Origin: Chryseobacterium sp. SORGH_AS_0447
GTDB taxonomy: Bacteria > Bacteroidota > Bacteroidia > Flavobacteriales > Weeksellaceae
Direction: 5' to 3'
NCBI RefSeq assembly: GCF_030818695.1
Contig: NZ_JAUTAR010000001.1
Location: forward strand, 682,001 to 746,000
Length of the DNA stretch: 64,000 nucleotides
In this document: in pieces, positions 38,341-47,473 of the stretch
How positions within the stretch are numbered: the first letter of the stretch is position 1
Layout of the letters: each line of letters opens with the position of its first letter
Position numbers and translations under genes: made by a program
The notes under the pieces: model-generated
Databases searched by the model: none
Told to the model about the DNA's origin: nothing
The model's input: only the letters and a program-made list of their open reading frames with translations

Positions 38341-40569
38341 TTACTGTCCTTGCGGCACCATTCCGCTGTTGTCATCCTTTTTACTTTCTTTCAGGATGCT
38401 CTGGTCTTCCTTTGCCAGCTTGTTTCGGGTCGGGATTTTATAGTTTACCGATAATCCGAAGTTTCGGGTATCGTACTTATTCCTCATGTAAACCGATTGT
38501 CCTTGCGGCGGATTGGACCGAACCTGCATCACCTGTCCGTTAAAAATGTCATTCGCAAATACGGAAACGGTTAAGCGGTTATCCATAAATTTCTTCGTCA
38601 GCGTCAGATCAAACGAATTGTTGAAGGGCTTTTCTGCCGTAAAGTAGAAATATCCGGCTCTCGGTGTCAGATAACTGTAATTGGCCGTCAGCTTGATTTC
38701 CTTCGGTAGAATAATCTGGGTCATGATATTGAAAATCCAGAAGCCTTTATTATCCAGATCAGCGATATCATGTTTCTGATAGCCGGCGTAGATATACATA
38801 AAGTTGATCTTGTCCGGGTTGAAATTAAACTTCATAATCTCGCTCAACGGTTTGCTGAAGATCATAAACGGAACCGGAAGCCCGACATTGAAATTATGGA
38901 TTTTCATTTCCGATATGTTGATCTGCTCGTTAAAAAGGTTTTTCCCTTCCCTACGAATGATCTGGGCCACCTGGTTTTTCGCCGAACTTACACTATATCC
39001 AATGAAAGCGTAATCAAAAGCTGAAATTTTCACCTCATAGTTGTTAAAGATCGTCGGCTGAAGATTCGGGTTACCGGTAACCTGGGTATTCGGACCCTGG
39101 AAGGTAACGTTATTCGGATTCAGAGCAGAAATACTCGGCAGACTGATCTTTTTGTTGTAATTGGCCGTCACATGTACCTGCTCCATTAAGTTATACTGGA
39201 CGCTGGCATTCGGGAACAATTTAAATTTATTAAAAGGCCGCAGATCTGCTTCTGTCAGCATATTATTATTGGCCTTGTCATAATATCTGGTAATCCCGGA
39301 AATATCATAGTTTTCCGCACGGGTTCCCAGAATGAAATCAAACTTCTTCAGCTTGGCCTGCAATTCCAGGTAGGTGGCTGTGGTTTGTCTCGTGTATTCG
39401 AGATTCGTTAATCCTTTGCTTTCCGTGTCAAACTGCTGATGTTCATATAATCCGCCTAAGCTTACTTTACCTCCATCCAAAATCTTGATCGGCTGGGAAT
39501 AATCTACTTTGAAATTGGCAATCCTCATATCAGATGTATTATTCAGTAAATTTCCCAGAGAAACCCTTGGCTGTTGAGTATTGGTATCTGTAAGATTTAC
39601 ATCTCTAAAGATATTGTTCTGGTCAAATTTGCTATCGGATTTTGTGAATCCGAATTGAAAGTCGAGTTTCTGTGTCTTCTCAGAAAACCGTTTCTGATAA
39701 GTTACAACTGCTTCCTGCCTTACATTGTTTGTATTGGCTGCATCATAAGAATCAAATTTTGCTTCTCCGTAAACGTTAGGATTTTCTTGAATCAGGACAT
39801 CTGCTAAACCATCACTTAAAGTATAATTGTCATTATTGTTATGGTAAATATCATAGTTCAAAAGCAAGCGGTCCGGTCCGAGATCAAAAGTGATTCCAGA
39901 TTTTGCAAAATACCCCCTGCCATAACGGTCGGTATCACTGTACAATAAACCATCCTGATCGGTATTCAGCATGCTTTCGCGGTAATTCTGGCCGACGTTC
40001 AGCTGCCATCCGAAAATTTTGTTTCTGGCATTTAAGTTTAAGGAGTTGCTCGTTCTGCTTCTGAATTTATCATAATTCGTGAACGAATAGTTTCCGGAAT
40101 AAGTAGCGGTTAAATATTTATTGGCATTCTTATTTGTAATGATGTTCATGATCGCACCGCCGGAAGTTGCCGGAAATTCCGCGCCGGGCTGGGTGATGAC
40201 TTCAACGCGGTCTACCGAATTGGCAGGCATTCCTTCCAGAAAAGAATTCAGCTCGTTGGAGGTAATATTTAAAGGCCTCCCGTTGAGGTACACATCAAGG
40301 ACTTTTCCCTGGTACATCATTCCTGCGATATCGGTTGATATAAGCCCCGGAAGCTTCTTGATTCCTTCAAGAACGTTTCCGTTATTCAGTTGGGGCTGTT
40401 CCGAAAAATCAAAAATCGTACGATCTGCTTTTTGCTCAACGGCTTTTTTAGTTTTGGTAATTATGACACCTTCAATCTGCTTTTCCTTCGTCGTCTGGTT
40501 ATTGGTTTTTTCCTGGGCGGAAGCAAAAGCCACACTCAGAAAAGATAAAGTAATAATTGTTTTTTTCAT
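38341..40569 (-). CDS. TonB-type outer-membrane beta-barrel protein (OMP_b-brl family)
   Basis: An outer-membrane receptor-like protein with the signal peptide MKKTIITLSFLSVAFASAQ from ATG 40569; an earlier ATG at 40596 would add nine residues before the signal and is less likely. A plug-like domain follows (EGIKKLPGLISTDIAGMMYQG, VYLNGRPLNI, VDRVEVITQPGAEFPATSGGAIMNIIT), then a long beta-rich barrel ending in SVNYKIPTRNKLAKEDQ. The usual N-terminal carboxypeptidase-like module is absent. The charged C-terminal tail after the last strand is unusual for a barrel. Substrate unknown. The similar gene upstream on the same strand is a paralogue. Confidence 0.87.
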   Translation of the reverse strand: MKKTIITLSFLSVAFASAQEKTNNQTTKEKQIEGVIITKTKKAVEQKADRTIFDFSEQPQLNNGNVLEGIKKLPGLISTDIAGMMYQGKVLDVYLNGRPLNITSNELNSFLEGMPANSVDRVEVITQPGAEFPATSGGAIMNIITNKNANKYLTATYSGNYSFTNYDKFRSRTSNSLNLNARNKIFGWQLNVGQNYRESMLNTDQDGLLYSDTDRYGRGYFAKSGITFDLGPDRLLLNYDIYHNNNDNYTLSDGLADVLIQENPNVYGEAKFDSYDAANTNNVRQEAVVTYQKRFSEKTQKLDFQFGFTKSDSKFDQNNIFRDVNLTDTNTQQPRVSLGNLLNNTSDMRIANFKVDYSQPIKILDGGKVSLGGLYEHQQFDTESKGLTNLEYTRQTTATYLELQAKLKKFDFILGTRAENYDISGITRYYDKANNNMLTEADLRPFNKFKLFPNASVQYNLMEQVHVTANYNKKISLPSISALNPNNVTFQGPNTQVTGNPNLQPTIFNNYEVKISAFDYAFIGYSVSSAKNQVAQIIRREGKNLFNEQINISEMKIHNFNVGLPVPFMIFSKPLSEIMKFNFNPDKINFMYIYAGYQKHDIADLDNKGFWIFNIMTQIILPKEIKLTANYSYLTPRAGYFYFTAEKPFNNSFDLTLTKKFMDNRLTVSVFANDIFNGQVMQVRSNPPQGQSVYMRNKYDTRNFGLSVNYKIPTRNKLAKEDQSILKESKKDDNSGMVPQGQ

Positions 40570-40761
40570 GCTCTTTCTATTCGATTGATTAGACATCTGA
40601 AAACAGATTTTGTTACAGGCACAGAGAAAATTTATGGATCATAAAATCAAATAAATAATTATGATATGATTGCTTTAGGCTTAATAATTAAATGATGGAT
40701 CTTACTATTATTTACATCCTTAATATGATCGTTATTGGTTAAAATCTAGTTTGAATAAAAT

Positions 40762-42879
40762 CTATAATCTTTCCTTTTCCTCAAAGTTAATGGCCTTTTT
40801 CTGGATCTTCTTTTTCTTACCTCCGAAAGTATAGCTCACGCTCAGGCGGAAGCTTCTGCCGTCCCAGTAATTGTTCATGTGGTGTACACTGTCGGTGAAA
40901 TAAATTTCTCCCCGGTACCGCTGGGCAAGGATATTGGTAACGGTTGCATTAATCTGTAGCTGCTGATGCATCAGCGAAATTTTAAATCCTGAAGAAAGAT
41001 CGGAGAAATTATGAAAATAGTAATTGACGTTTCTGTAAGGGAGGCTTTGTTCGTAATTCAGGAAAAATGCCACTGTTTTATCTTTGTTCAGTGCAACGGT
41101 ATTATTAATGGAATAGCTGAACGAAGTTCCTTTCTGAGGTTGTGCATCTAACCCGAAAATTTCAGAATTCTGTTTGCTTGCATTTATCGCAATCGCAGAT
41201 TCCCAGCGTTTGAAAAAAGTATCGGTATAAGAAACATTCAGACCCAGCGAATTGGTGTTGTAATAATTAAGATACGTCGAGATCTGCGAAAGGCCGTCCT
41301 GGAAGGAAACCTGCCCGAATGCATTTTTCAGCCTGAGATAATAGAGACTGGCCGTCAGCTTATTGTTGAAGGTATAGCCAAGTTCCAAATTATTGATATA
41401 AGACGGCGTAAGCAAAGGATTTCCGGAAGAATAGGAATAAGGATTGGAATACCAGCGGAACGGATTAAGGCTGCTCATTCCCGGACGGTTGATCCTTCTG
41501 GAATACGCCAGGCTGAAAATATTTTTATCTTTCTTATACGAGACATAGGCGGACGGAAACCATTGGCCATACCGATACTGATTACCGGAACCTGTGGAAG
41601 GGGTGTAGCTTTCTGCCCGGGTATTTTCATAACGGAGCCCGGCTTTGGTTTCCCAGTGTTCGCCGAAATTTTTGGCATAACTGAAATAGGCGGCATAATT
41701 TTCCTCTTTATATTCAAAAAGATTGGCTCTGGCTGCATCAGCGATGTATCCGCTATCGGTCAGATTGAAATATTTTAAATCGGAATTGTTTTTAAATTGG
41801 TTAAACTTTGCCCCGGTCTCGATGGTCCCGAAGGAAAAAGGAAGCTCCAGGTCTGCCTGTACGGAAAATACCTGAGGCGCTACCAGGGAAAGGGTTTTTA
41901 CATCCTGAACGGTATTATTAGAGAATTTTTGCGTAGAGAAATTCACTTCCGTATCGGAATTGTTTTTATAGAAATTTCCCATAATACTTAATTTTTTACC
42001 TAATGAATCAAGTTTGAGATCATAATAGGCACTTAGCGTGTGAGTGGGTTCCTTCTCGCGGTGGAATGTGTTCGTCAGAAGCATTTCTTCAGTAAGGTCT
42101 GGACTGATGTTCCGGGTGGTGTTAACGATGTCCATTCCCGATCTTTGGTGGGCATAAATATACTCAAACCCGGCTTCGGAATTTTTACTGATTTTGTAAG
42201 ACATATTGATACTGGGAGTCAATTCGTTCCACATATCTTTTCTGATGGAGTTGCTGTAATTCTGTGTAGCTCCGATGATGCTGTAGTTTTCATTTGTACG
42301 TTTGGCGGAGTCATAATAGACAAGCTTCAGGCTGGTGCTGAACTTTTCGGTCTGGTAATTCAGCATTCCGGTGTTTCCGAATCCGGAATAGGTTCGCTGG
42401 ATCAGGTTGGAGGTAAGACTGCCGCTGAATCCCAGGTTTGGATTTTTTTTAAGGATGATATTGATCAGTCCGCTGTTTCCCTGGGCTTCGTATTTTGCCG
42501 GAGGTGTGGTAATGACTTCTATTTTGGCGATGTTTTCCGATCGGATCGATTTGAGGTAATTCAGAAGGGCTTGTCCCGAAAGATTCAGCATTCTTCCGTT
42601 AATCATTACGCCAACGCTGCTTTTTCCTGTAATCGAAATGGTGCCGAGAGTTTCATCCACCTTGATCATAGGAACATTGGCTAAGGTTTCCGAACCGTCC
42701 ATCCCCTGAGAAGCAATGGAAGCTTCCACATTAAAGATCATCCGATCTGCTTTCCTTTCCAGCAGCTTTTTCTTAACAAGGATTTCTACCTTTTCAATAG
42801 TACGGATGCTGTCTTTCTTTACTTGAGACCAAAATAATGAGGAAACCAGCAGGGCAGCCAAAACGGGAATGTTTTTCAT
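40762..42879 (-). CDS. TonB-type outer-membrane beta-barrel protein, paralogue of the preceding one
   Basis: ATG 42879 begins the signal peptide MKNIPVLAALLVSSLFWSQ; the frame can be extended to a TTG 18 bp upstream, which I reject. The plug-like domain reads VEILVKKKLLERKADRMIFN, NVPMIKVDETLGTISITGKS and IEVITTPPAKYEAQGNSGLINIILK, and the rest is a barrel ending in RLSVSYTFGGKKKKIQKKA. Like its neighbour it belongs to the OMP_b-brl_3 type that lacks a carboxypeptidase-like N-terminus. It is divergent from the lytS-type gene, a pairing that hints that the two-component system controls it. Confidence 0.87.
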   Translation of the reverse strand: MKNIPVLAALLVSSLFWSQVKKDSIRTIEKVEILVKKKLLERKADRMIFNVEASIASQGMDGSETLANVPMIKVDETLGTISITGKSSVGVMINGRMLNLSGQALLNYLKSIRSENIAKIEVITTPPAKYEAQGNSGLINIILKKNPNLGFSGSLTSNLIQRTYSGFGNTGMLNYQTEKFSTSLKLVYYDSAKRTNENYSIIGATQNYSNSIRKDMWNELTPSINMSYKISKNSEAGFEYIYAHQRSGMDIVNTTRNISPDLTEEMLLTNTFHREKEPTHTLSAYYDLKLDSLGKKLSIMGNFYKNNSDTEVNFSTQKFSNNTVQDVKTLSLVAPQVFSVQADLELPFSFGTIETGAKFNQFKNNSDLKYFNLTDSGYIADAARANLFEYKEENYAAYFSYAKNFGEHWETKAGLRYENTRAESYTPSTGSGNQYRYGQWFPSAYVSYKKDKNIFSLAYSRRINRPGMSSLNPFRWYSNPYSYSSGNPLLTPSYINNLELGYTFNNKLTASLYYLRLKNAFGQVSFQDGLSQISTYLNYYNTNSLGLNVSYTDTFFKRWESAIAINASKQNSEIFGLDAQPQKGTSFSYSINNTVALNKDKTVAFFLNYEQSLPYRNVNYYFHNFSDLSSGFKISLMHQQLQINATVTNILAQRYRGEIYFTDSVHHMNNYWDGRSFRLSVSYTFGGKKKKIQKKAINFEEKERL

Positions 42880-42894
42880 AGTATTCTTTTTTGG

Positions 42895-42902
42895 CAAATG
42901 TA
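42895..42902 (-). promoter_or_regulatory. -7 element of the 40762-42879 gene
   Basis: TACATTTG on the minus strand, ending 15 nt before ATG 42879. Just upstream at 42951-42977 there is an imperfect inverted repeat CATCCGAC / GTCGATG that could be a regulator site; no family match is claimed. Confidence 0.4.
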
Positions 42903-43145
42903 TTCTGATGAAAGACAGGATAAAACAGCATTTAGATGTTCAGCGGTTTTCATCCGACAAAAAATGTTTCGTCGATGATTTTAGGGTGTTTGCCGATTTA
43001 AATAGGGAAAATGCCGCTGCCATGACTATTTTTGAACTATGAAAAATCTTATTCTTCTTCTAATGGAAAACAGGAATACCGTCGCTGTTTCACTATATTT
43101 ACATGATACCTCCGTAGAAAGTATTTTTATTAATAACAAAAAACT

Positions 43146-44162
43146 ATGATGAAGACGCATAAGCTTGTTTGGTTTCATATTTTTTTCTGGACGATTTATA
43201 TTATCGGATCGGTAGTGATTCCTTATTTCGTATTCGATTCTGAAAAATCCCTGACGTTTAAAATCACCTTTTTTCTTACCAGCTTTATATCCTTTTACGT
43301 CAACTATTTTTTTATTGTTCCCCGGTTTTATGAGCCGGATAAGATTTACAAGTCTGTTATTGCCTTTTTGCTAAGCGTAACCTGCTTTGTTATCGTTCGC
43401 TATTCTATAGAAGAGGTGCTGCTGCCTGCGACATTGGGATTCAGGAATTACGATCCGGATACGGGAATTGCCTATTATTTTTTCGATAACATTTTTTTCA
43501 GCAGCACGGCCATTTTCATCAGTACGACATTCTGGTTTCTTCAATACTTTATCCGGGCAGAATCTGAAAAGGCAGAGCTCATCGAAGCCAGAAAAACCGC
43601 AGAGCTGCAGGCCTTAAAAACCCAGATTAATCCGCATTTTATTTTTAATTCTCTAAACAATATTTATTCGCTGGTGTATCAGAATTCCGAAAAAGCTTTA
43701 CCGGCCATTGAAGAATTAAGCAGGCTGCTGAGGTACAGCACAAAAGACCTTACTGAAGATGCCATTACTTTAGATAAAGAAATCGGGTATATCGACAGCT
43801 TAACAGCGCTGGAAAAACTGCGGATTAAAAAACCCGAGTTGCTGATTATTGAAAAGCACATCAGCCATCCCGAACTGAAAATTTCCCCGATGATTTTGGT
43901 TCCGTTTGTGGAAAATGCTTTCAAACACGGAGATTTCCGGGATAAAGGTTTTGAGATGAAGATTTCCGACCGCCATAAAGTATTGCACTTTTATCTGTTA
44001 AATTATAAAAATGAAAGGATGAAAGATGAGGTTTCGGGCATCGGAATTGAAAATGTAAAGAAAAGACTGTCGATTCTTTATCCCGGTAAGCATGAACTGA
44101 ATATAAAAAATTCCGAAACAGAATTTGCGGTAGACTTAAAAATAGATTTGCGGAATGAATAA
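43146..44162 (+). CDS. LytS/YehU-type sensor histidine kinase
   Basis: A 338-residue membrane kinase with four helices in the first ~140 residues and a cytoplasmic His_kinase domain. The phosphoacceptor is His164 in INPHFIFNSLNNIYSL, the family signature; the ATP-binding half has PMILVPFVENAFKHG (N box) and SGIGIENVKKRL (G box). The signal it senses is unknown. Its stop codon overlaps the start of the response-regulator gene by 8 bases, so the pair is translated together. A second ATG lies at 43149. Confidence 0.93.
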   Translation: MMKTHKLVWFHIFFWTIYIIGSVVIPYFVFDSEKSLTFKITFFLTSFISFYVNYFFIVPRFYEPDKIYKSVIAFLLSVTCFVIVRYSIEEVLLPATLGFRNYDPDTGIAYYFFDNIFFSSTAIFISTTFWFLQYFIRAESEKAELIEARKTAELQALKTQINPHFIFNSLNNIYSLVYQNSEKALPAIEELSRLLRYSTKDLTEDAITLDKEIGYIDSLTALEKLRIKKPELLIIEKHISHPELKISPMILVPFVENAFKHGDFRDKGFEMKISDRHKVLHFYLLNYKNERMKDEVSGIGIENVKKRLSILYPGKHELNIKNSETEFAVDLKIDLRNE

Positions 44163-44841
44163 AATTAAATGTGTCATTGTCGACGATGAGCCGCTGGCCA
44201 TTTCGCTGCTGGAAAGCTACGTGAATAAAGTGCCGTTTCTGGAACTTGTTTTCTCCACAGAAAATCCGATTGAGGCAATGGAATATGTCCAGAACAATGC
44301 ATCCGACCTAATTTTCCTGGATATTCAGATGCCGGAGCTTACGGGAATCAATTTTATGAAAATTCTCGGCGACCGGAAAAAGTATATCTTAACGACGGCT
44401 TACTCGGAATATGCTTTGGAAGGATATGATCATCACATTATCGATTATCTGCTGAAGCCTGTCCCGTTTGAAAGGTTTTATAAAAGCGTACTGAAAGCGC
44501 AGGAACGTTTTATGCCGGCTGGTTCCGCAGAACCGACTCATTTTTTTGTAAAGTCTTCAGGGCAGCAGCACCGGATTAATTTTAAAGATATCCTGTATGT
44601 GGAAAGCATCAGGGACTACGTCAATGTCAAAACCAGGGAGCAGGAATATATCGTATTGGATACCCTGAAGTCGATGGAGCAGCAGCTTCCCGAAACTTCT
44701 TTTTTGAGAATACATAAATCCTTCATCGTAAATTTAAATCAGATTAAGAACGTAACCACAAGAAAGATTATGCTGATTACCGAGCAAGAAATTCCGGTAG
44801 GAGAGAGCTACCGGATGCATCTTTTAACCAGAATAAAATAA
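44155..44841 (+). CDS. LytTR-type response regulator
   Basis: A 228-residue response regulator with an N-terminal receiver domain (KCVIVDDEPLAISLLESY; phosphorylated Asp56 in IFLDIQMPELTG; DYLLKPVPFERF) and a C-terminal LytTR DNA-binding domain (FVKSSGQQHRINFKDILYVES, FLRIHKSFIVNLNQIKNV). Partner of the upstream kinase. The divergent outer-membrane gene is a plausible target by position only. Confidence 0.94.
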   Translation: MNKIKCVIVDDEPLAISLLESYVNKVPFLELVFSTENPIEAMEYVQNNASDLIFLDIQMPELTGINFMKILGDRKKYILTTAYSEYALEGYDHHIIDYLLKPVPFERFYKSVLKAQERFMPAGSAEPTHFFVKSSGQQHRINFKDILYVESIRDYVNVKTREQEYIVLDTLKSMEQQLPETSFLRIHKSFIVNLNQIKNVTTRKIMLITEQEIPVGESYRMHLLTRIK

Positions 44842-44872
44842 AAAAGCAGTTTCCAACGAAACTGCTTTTTTT
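44841..44872. terminator. Bidirectional terminator between lytTR-type gene and acnA
   Basis: AAAAAGCAGTTTC / GAAACTGCTTTTT, a 13-bp perfect stem with a 4-nt loop and runs of A and T on both sides, between two convergent genes. Confidence 0.88.
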
Positions 44873-44893
44873 ATGATTAATTAACTCTAACAA

Positions 44894-47164
44894 TTAATTT
44901 TTCTCCTGTTGTTTGATCAGATTCAGGGCAGAACCTGCTTTGAACCATTCGATCTGTTGATCGTTGTAGGTATGGTTGGCCAGAACAATGTCTTTGCTTC
45001 CGTCGGTATGAATGAATTCCAATGTCAGCTGTTTTCCCGGAGCAAACTGATCCAGATCCAAGAAGTTAACAACGTCGTCTTCCTGTACTTTATCGTAATC
45101 TGCTTCATCGGCAAACGTCAACCCAAGCATTCCCTGCTTTTTAAGGTTGGTTTCATGAATTCTGGCAAATGATTTTACCAATACTGCTTTTACGCCAAGG
45201 TGTCTTGGTTCCATCGCCGCATGCTCTCTGGAAGATCCTTCCCCGTAATTCTGGTCTCCGACTACAATAGAAGGGATTCCGGCCGCTTTATAAGCTCTCT
45301 GCACCGCAGGAACTTCGCCATATTCGCCGGTCAGCTGGTTTTTTACTTTATTGGTTTCCATGTTATAGGCGTTTACCGCGCCGATCAGCATGTTATTGGA
45401 AATATTATCCAGGTGGCCTCTGTATTTCAGCCAAGGTCCCGCCATAGAAATATGGTCAGTTGTACATTTTCCGAAAGCTTTGATTAAAACCCTTGCTCCG
45501 GTAATGTTCTGGCCGTCCCATGCAGGGAATTCTTCAAGCAGCTGAAGCCTGTCGGAAGTAGGGCTTACATTCACCACTACGCTTGACCCGTCTTCAGAAG
45601 GAGCCTGGTAGCCGTTGTCTTCTACGGCAAAACCTTTTGAAGGAAGCTCAGAGCCTTTAGGCTCATCCAGTTTTACCTGTTCGCCGTTTTCAGCCGTTAA
45701 GGTATCGGTAATCGGATTAAAATCCAATCTTCCGGAAATTGCGACTGCAGCTACCAATTCAGGAGAAGCTACAAAAGCATGCGTATTCGGGTTTCCATCC
45801 GCTCTTTTTGCAAAGTTTCTGTTGAATGAGTGGATAATGGAGTTTTTCTCCCCTTTTTCAGCACCTTCCCGGTCCCACTGTCCGATACAAGGTCCGCACG
45901 CGTTGGTAAAGATTCTTGCATTTTCAAATTTCCTGAAAGAATCCAAGAATCCGTCTCTTTCAGCCGTATATTTTACCTGTTCCGAACCTGGGTTGATTCC
46001 TAAAATAGCTTTTGGCTTAACCCCTTTTGCTACAGCATCTTCTACGATAGAAGCGGCTCTCGAAAGGTCTTCGTATGATGAGTTGGTACACGAACCGATC
46101 AATGCCCATTCCACTTCCAGCGGCCATCCGTTAGCTTCCGCTTTGGCTCTGAATTCAGAAACCGGAGTCGCTAAATCCGGAGTAAATGGCCCATTTAAAT
46201 GCGGCGTAAGCTCCGAAAGGTTGATTTCAATTAATTGGTCGAAATATTGTTCAGGATTGGCATATACTTCAGGGTCACCTGTCAAGTGCTCGGCAATCTG
46301 ATCTGCGGCATCCACCACATCCTGTCTGCCTGTAGCAGCCAGATACCTTCTCATGGAATCGTCGTACCCGAAAGTAGACGTGGTAGCACCTACCTCAGCA
46401 CCCATGTTACAGATAGTCCCTTTTCCGGTGGCTGAAAGCGATTCCGCTCCTTCACCGAAATATTCTACGATGCAGCCGGTTCCCCCTTTTACAGTAAGGA
46501 TTCCTGCTACTTTTAAGATCACGTCTTTCGGAGCAGTCCATCCGGACATTTTACCGGTAAGTTTTACCCCGATCAGTTTTGGCATTTTAAGCTCCCAGGC
46601 CATTCCGGCCATTACATCTACGGCATCCGCACCACCGACACCGATGGCTACCATTCCTAATCCTCCCGCATTTACCGTATGGGAATCGGTACCGATCATC
46701 ATTCCGCCCGGAAAGGCATAATTTTCAAGCACGACCTGATGGATAATTCCTGCGCCCGGCTTCCAGAAACCGATTCCGTATTTATCACAAACAGAGCTCA
46801 GGAAATTGAAAACTTCTGAGTTTTTATTGATTCCTTCCTGTAAATCAGATTCCGCGCCTACTCTTGCCTGGATCAGGTGGTCAGCATGGGCCGTTGAAGG
46901 AACAGCTACTTTTGCTTTTCCGGCCTGCATGAACTGTAGCAGTGCCATCTGTGCCGTAGCATCCTGCATCGCTACCCGGTCCGGAGCAAAATCTACATAA
47001 GAATTTCCTCTTTCATATTCCTGGGTTGCATTTCCTTCCCACAAGTGCGTGTAAAGGATTTTCTCTGAAAGTGTCAATGGCTTTCCTGTAATCTGTCTTG
47101 CCGCAGCAATTCTTTCAGGATAACGCTCATACACTTTTTTGATCATGTCAATATCAAAAGTCAT
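44894..47164 (-). CDS. acnA: Aconitate hydratase, mitochondrial-type AcnA
   Basis: Interconverts citrate and isocitrate in the TCA cycle. The 756-residue length and sequence ([51 protein letters not shown] and [10 protein letters not shown]) match the mitochondrial branch of aconitases rather than the longer IRP1-like bacterial AcnA. The three cluster cysteines are one in GSCTNSS and two in CGPC. The C-terminal swivel domain has [22 protein letters not shown]. It is in the same orientation as the acnB-type gene but separated by 309 bp with a terminator, so it is transcribed separately. Confidence 0.95.
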   Translation of the reverse strand: MTFDIDMIKKVYERYPERIAAARQITGKPLTLSEKILYTHLWEGNATQEYERGNSYVDFAPDRVAMQDATAQMALLQFMQAGKAKVAVPSTAHADHLIQARVGAESDLQEGINKNSEVFNFLSSVCDKYGIGFWKPGAGIIHQVVLENYAFPGGMMIGTDSHTVNAGGLGMVAIGVGGADAVDVMAGMAWELKMPKLIGVKLTGKMSGWTAPKDVILKVAGILTVKGGTGCIVEYFGEGAESLSATGKGTICNMGAEVGATTSTFGYDDSMRRYLAATGRQDVVDAADQIAEHLTGDPEVYANPEQYFDQLIEINLSELTPHLNGPFTPDLATPVSEFRAKAEANGWPLEVEWALIGSCTNSSYEDLSRAASIVEDAVAKGVKPKAILGINPGSEQVKYTAERDGFLDSFRKFENARIFTNACGPCIGQWDREGAEKGEKNSIIHSFNRNFAKRADGNPNTHAFVASPELVAAVAISGRLDFNPITDTLTAENGEQVKLDEPKGSELPSKGFAVEDNGYQAPSEDGSSVVVNVSPTSDRLQLLEEFPAWDGQNITGARVLIKAFGKCTTDHISMAGPWLKYRGHLDNISNNMLIGAVNAYNMETNKVKNQLTGEYGEVPAVQRAYKAAGIPSIVVGDQNYGEGSSREHAAMEPRHLGVKAVLVKSFARIHETNLKKQGMLGLTFADEADYDKVQEDDVVNFLDLDQFAPGKQLTLEFIHTDGSKDIVLANHTYNDQQIEWFKAGSALNLIKQQEKN

Positions 47165-47389
47165 ATCTAATTTATTTTTTCTTTTTTATACTTCCGTGGT
47201 TTGCTAAACCATAACGGAAAATGCTAGTCTCTTTTATTCAGCAAAATCTGTTCCTCCGGCCTCTGAAAAGAAATAAATATGCTGATGATCAAGATTATTA
47301 ATAGGCTTCAATTTAAGAAAAAATAAAATTTTGATGATTGATTTAGGTTAAAATAATTTGGGCCCGGTCTTAAATAGAAATGTTCTAAA

Positions 47390-47430
47390 CAAAAAAGAAA
47401 GATTCCGATCCGTACGGATCAGAATCTTTC
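47390..47430 (-). terminator. Terminator of acnB
   Basis: GAAAGATTC-GATCCG-TA-CGGATC-GAATCTTTC, about 16 bp of stem with one mismatch, followed on the minus strand by TTTTTT. It lies 44 bp after the acnB stop codon. The rest of the gap up to the acnA start (47165) is AT-rich without a feature I can name. Confidence 0.8.
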
Positions 47431-47473
47431 AGATATTGATGTAAACAGTCCTGCTGTTTAGGATTAAAATAAA

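Noticed and set aside
42040..42684. Plus-strand ORF of 214 codons
   Set aside because: It is antisense to the outer-membrane protein gene and has no protein-like features.
45200..46721. Plus-strand ORFs of up to 228 codons
   Set aside because: They are antisense to acnA, whose complete frame and motifs are on the other strand.
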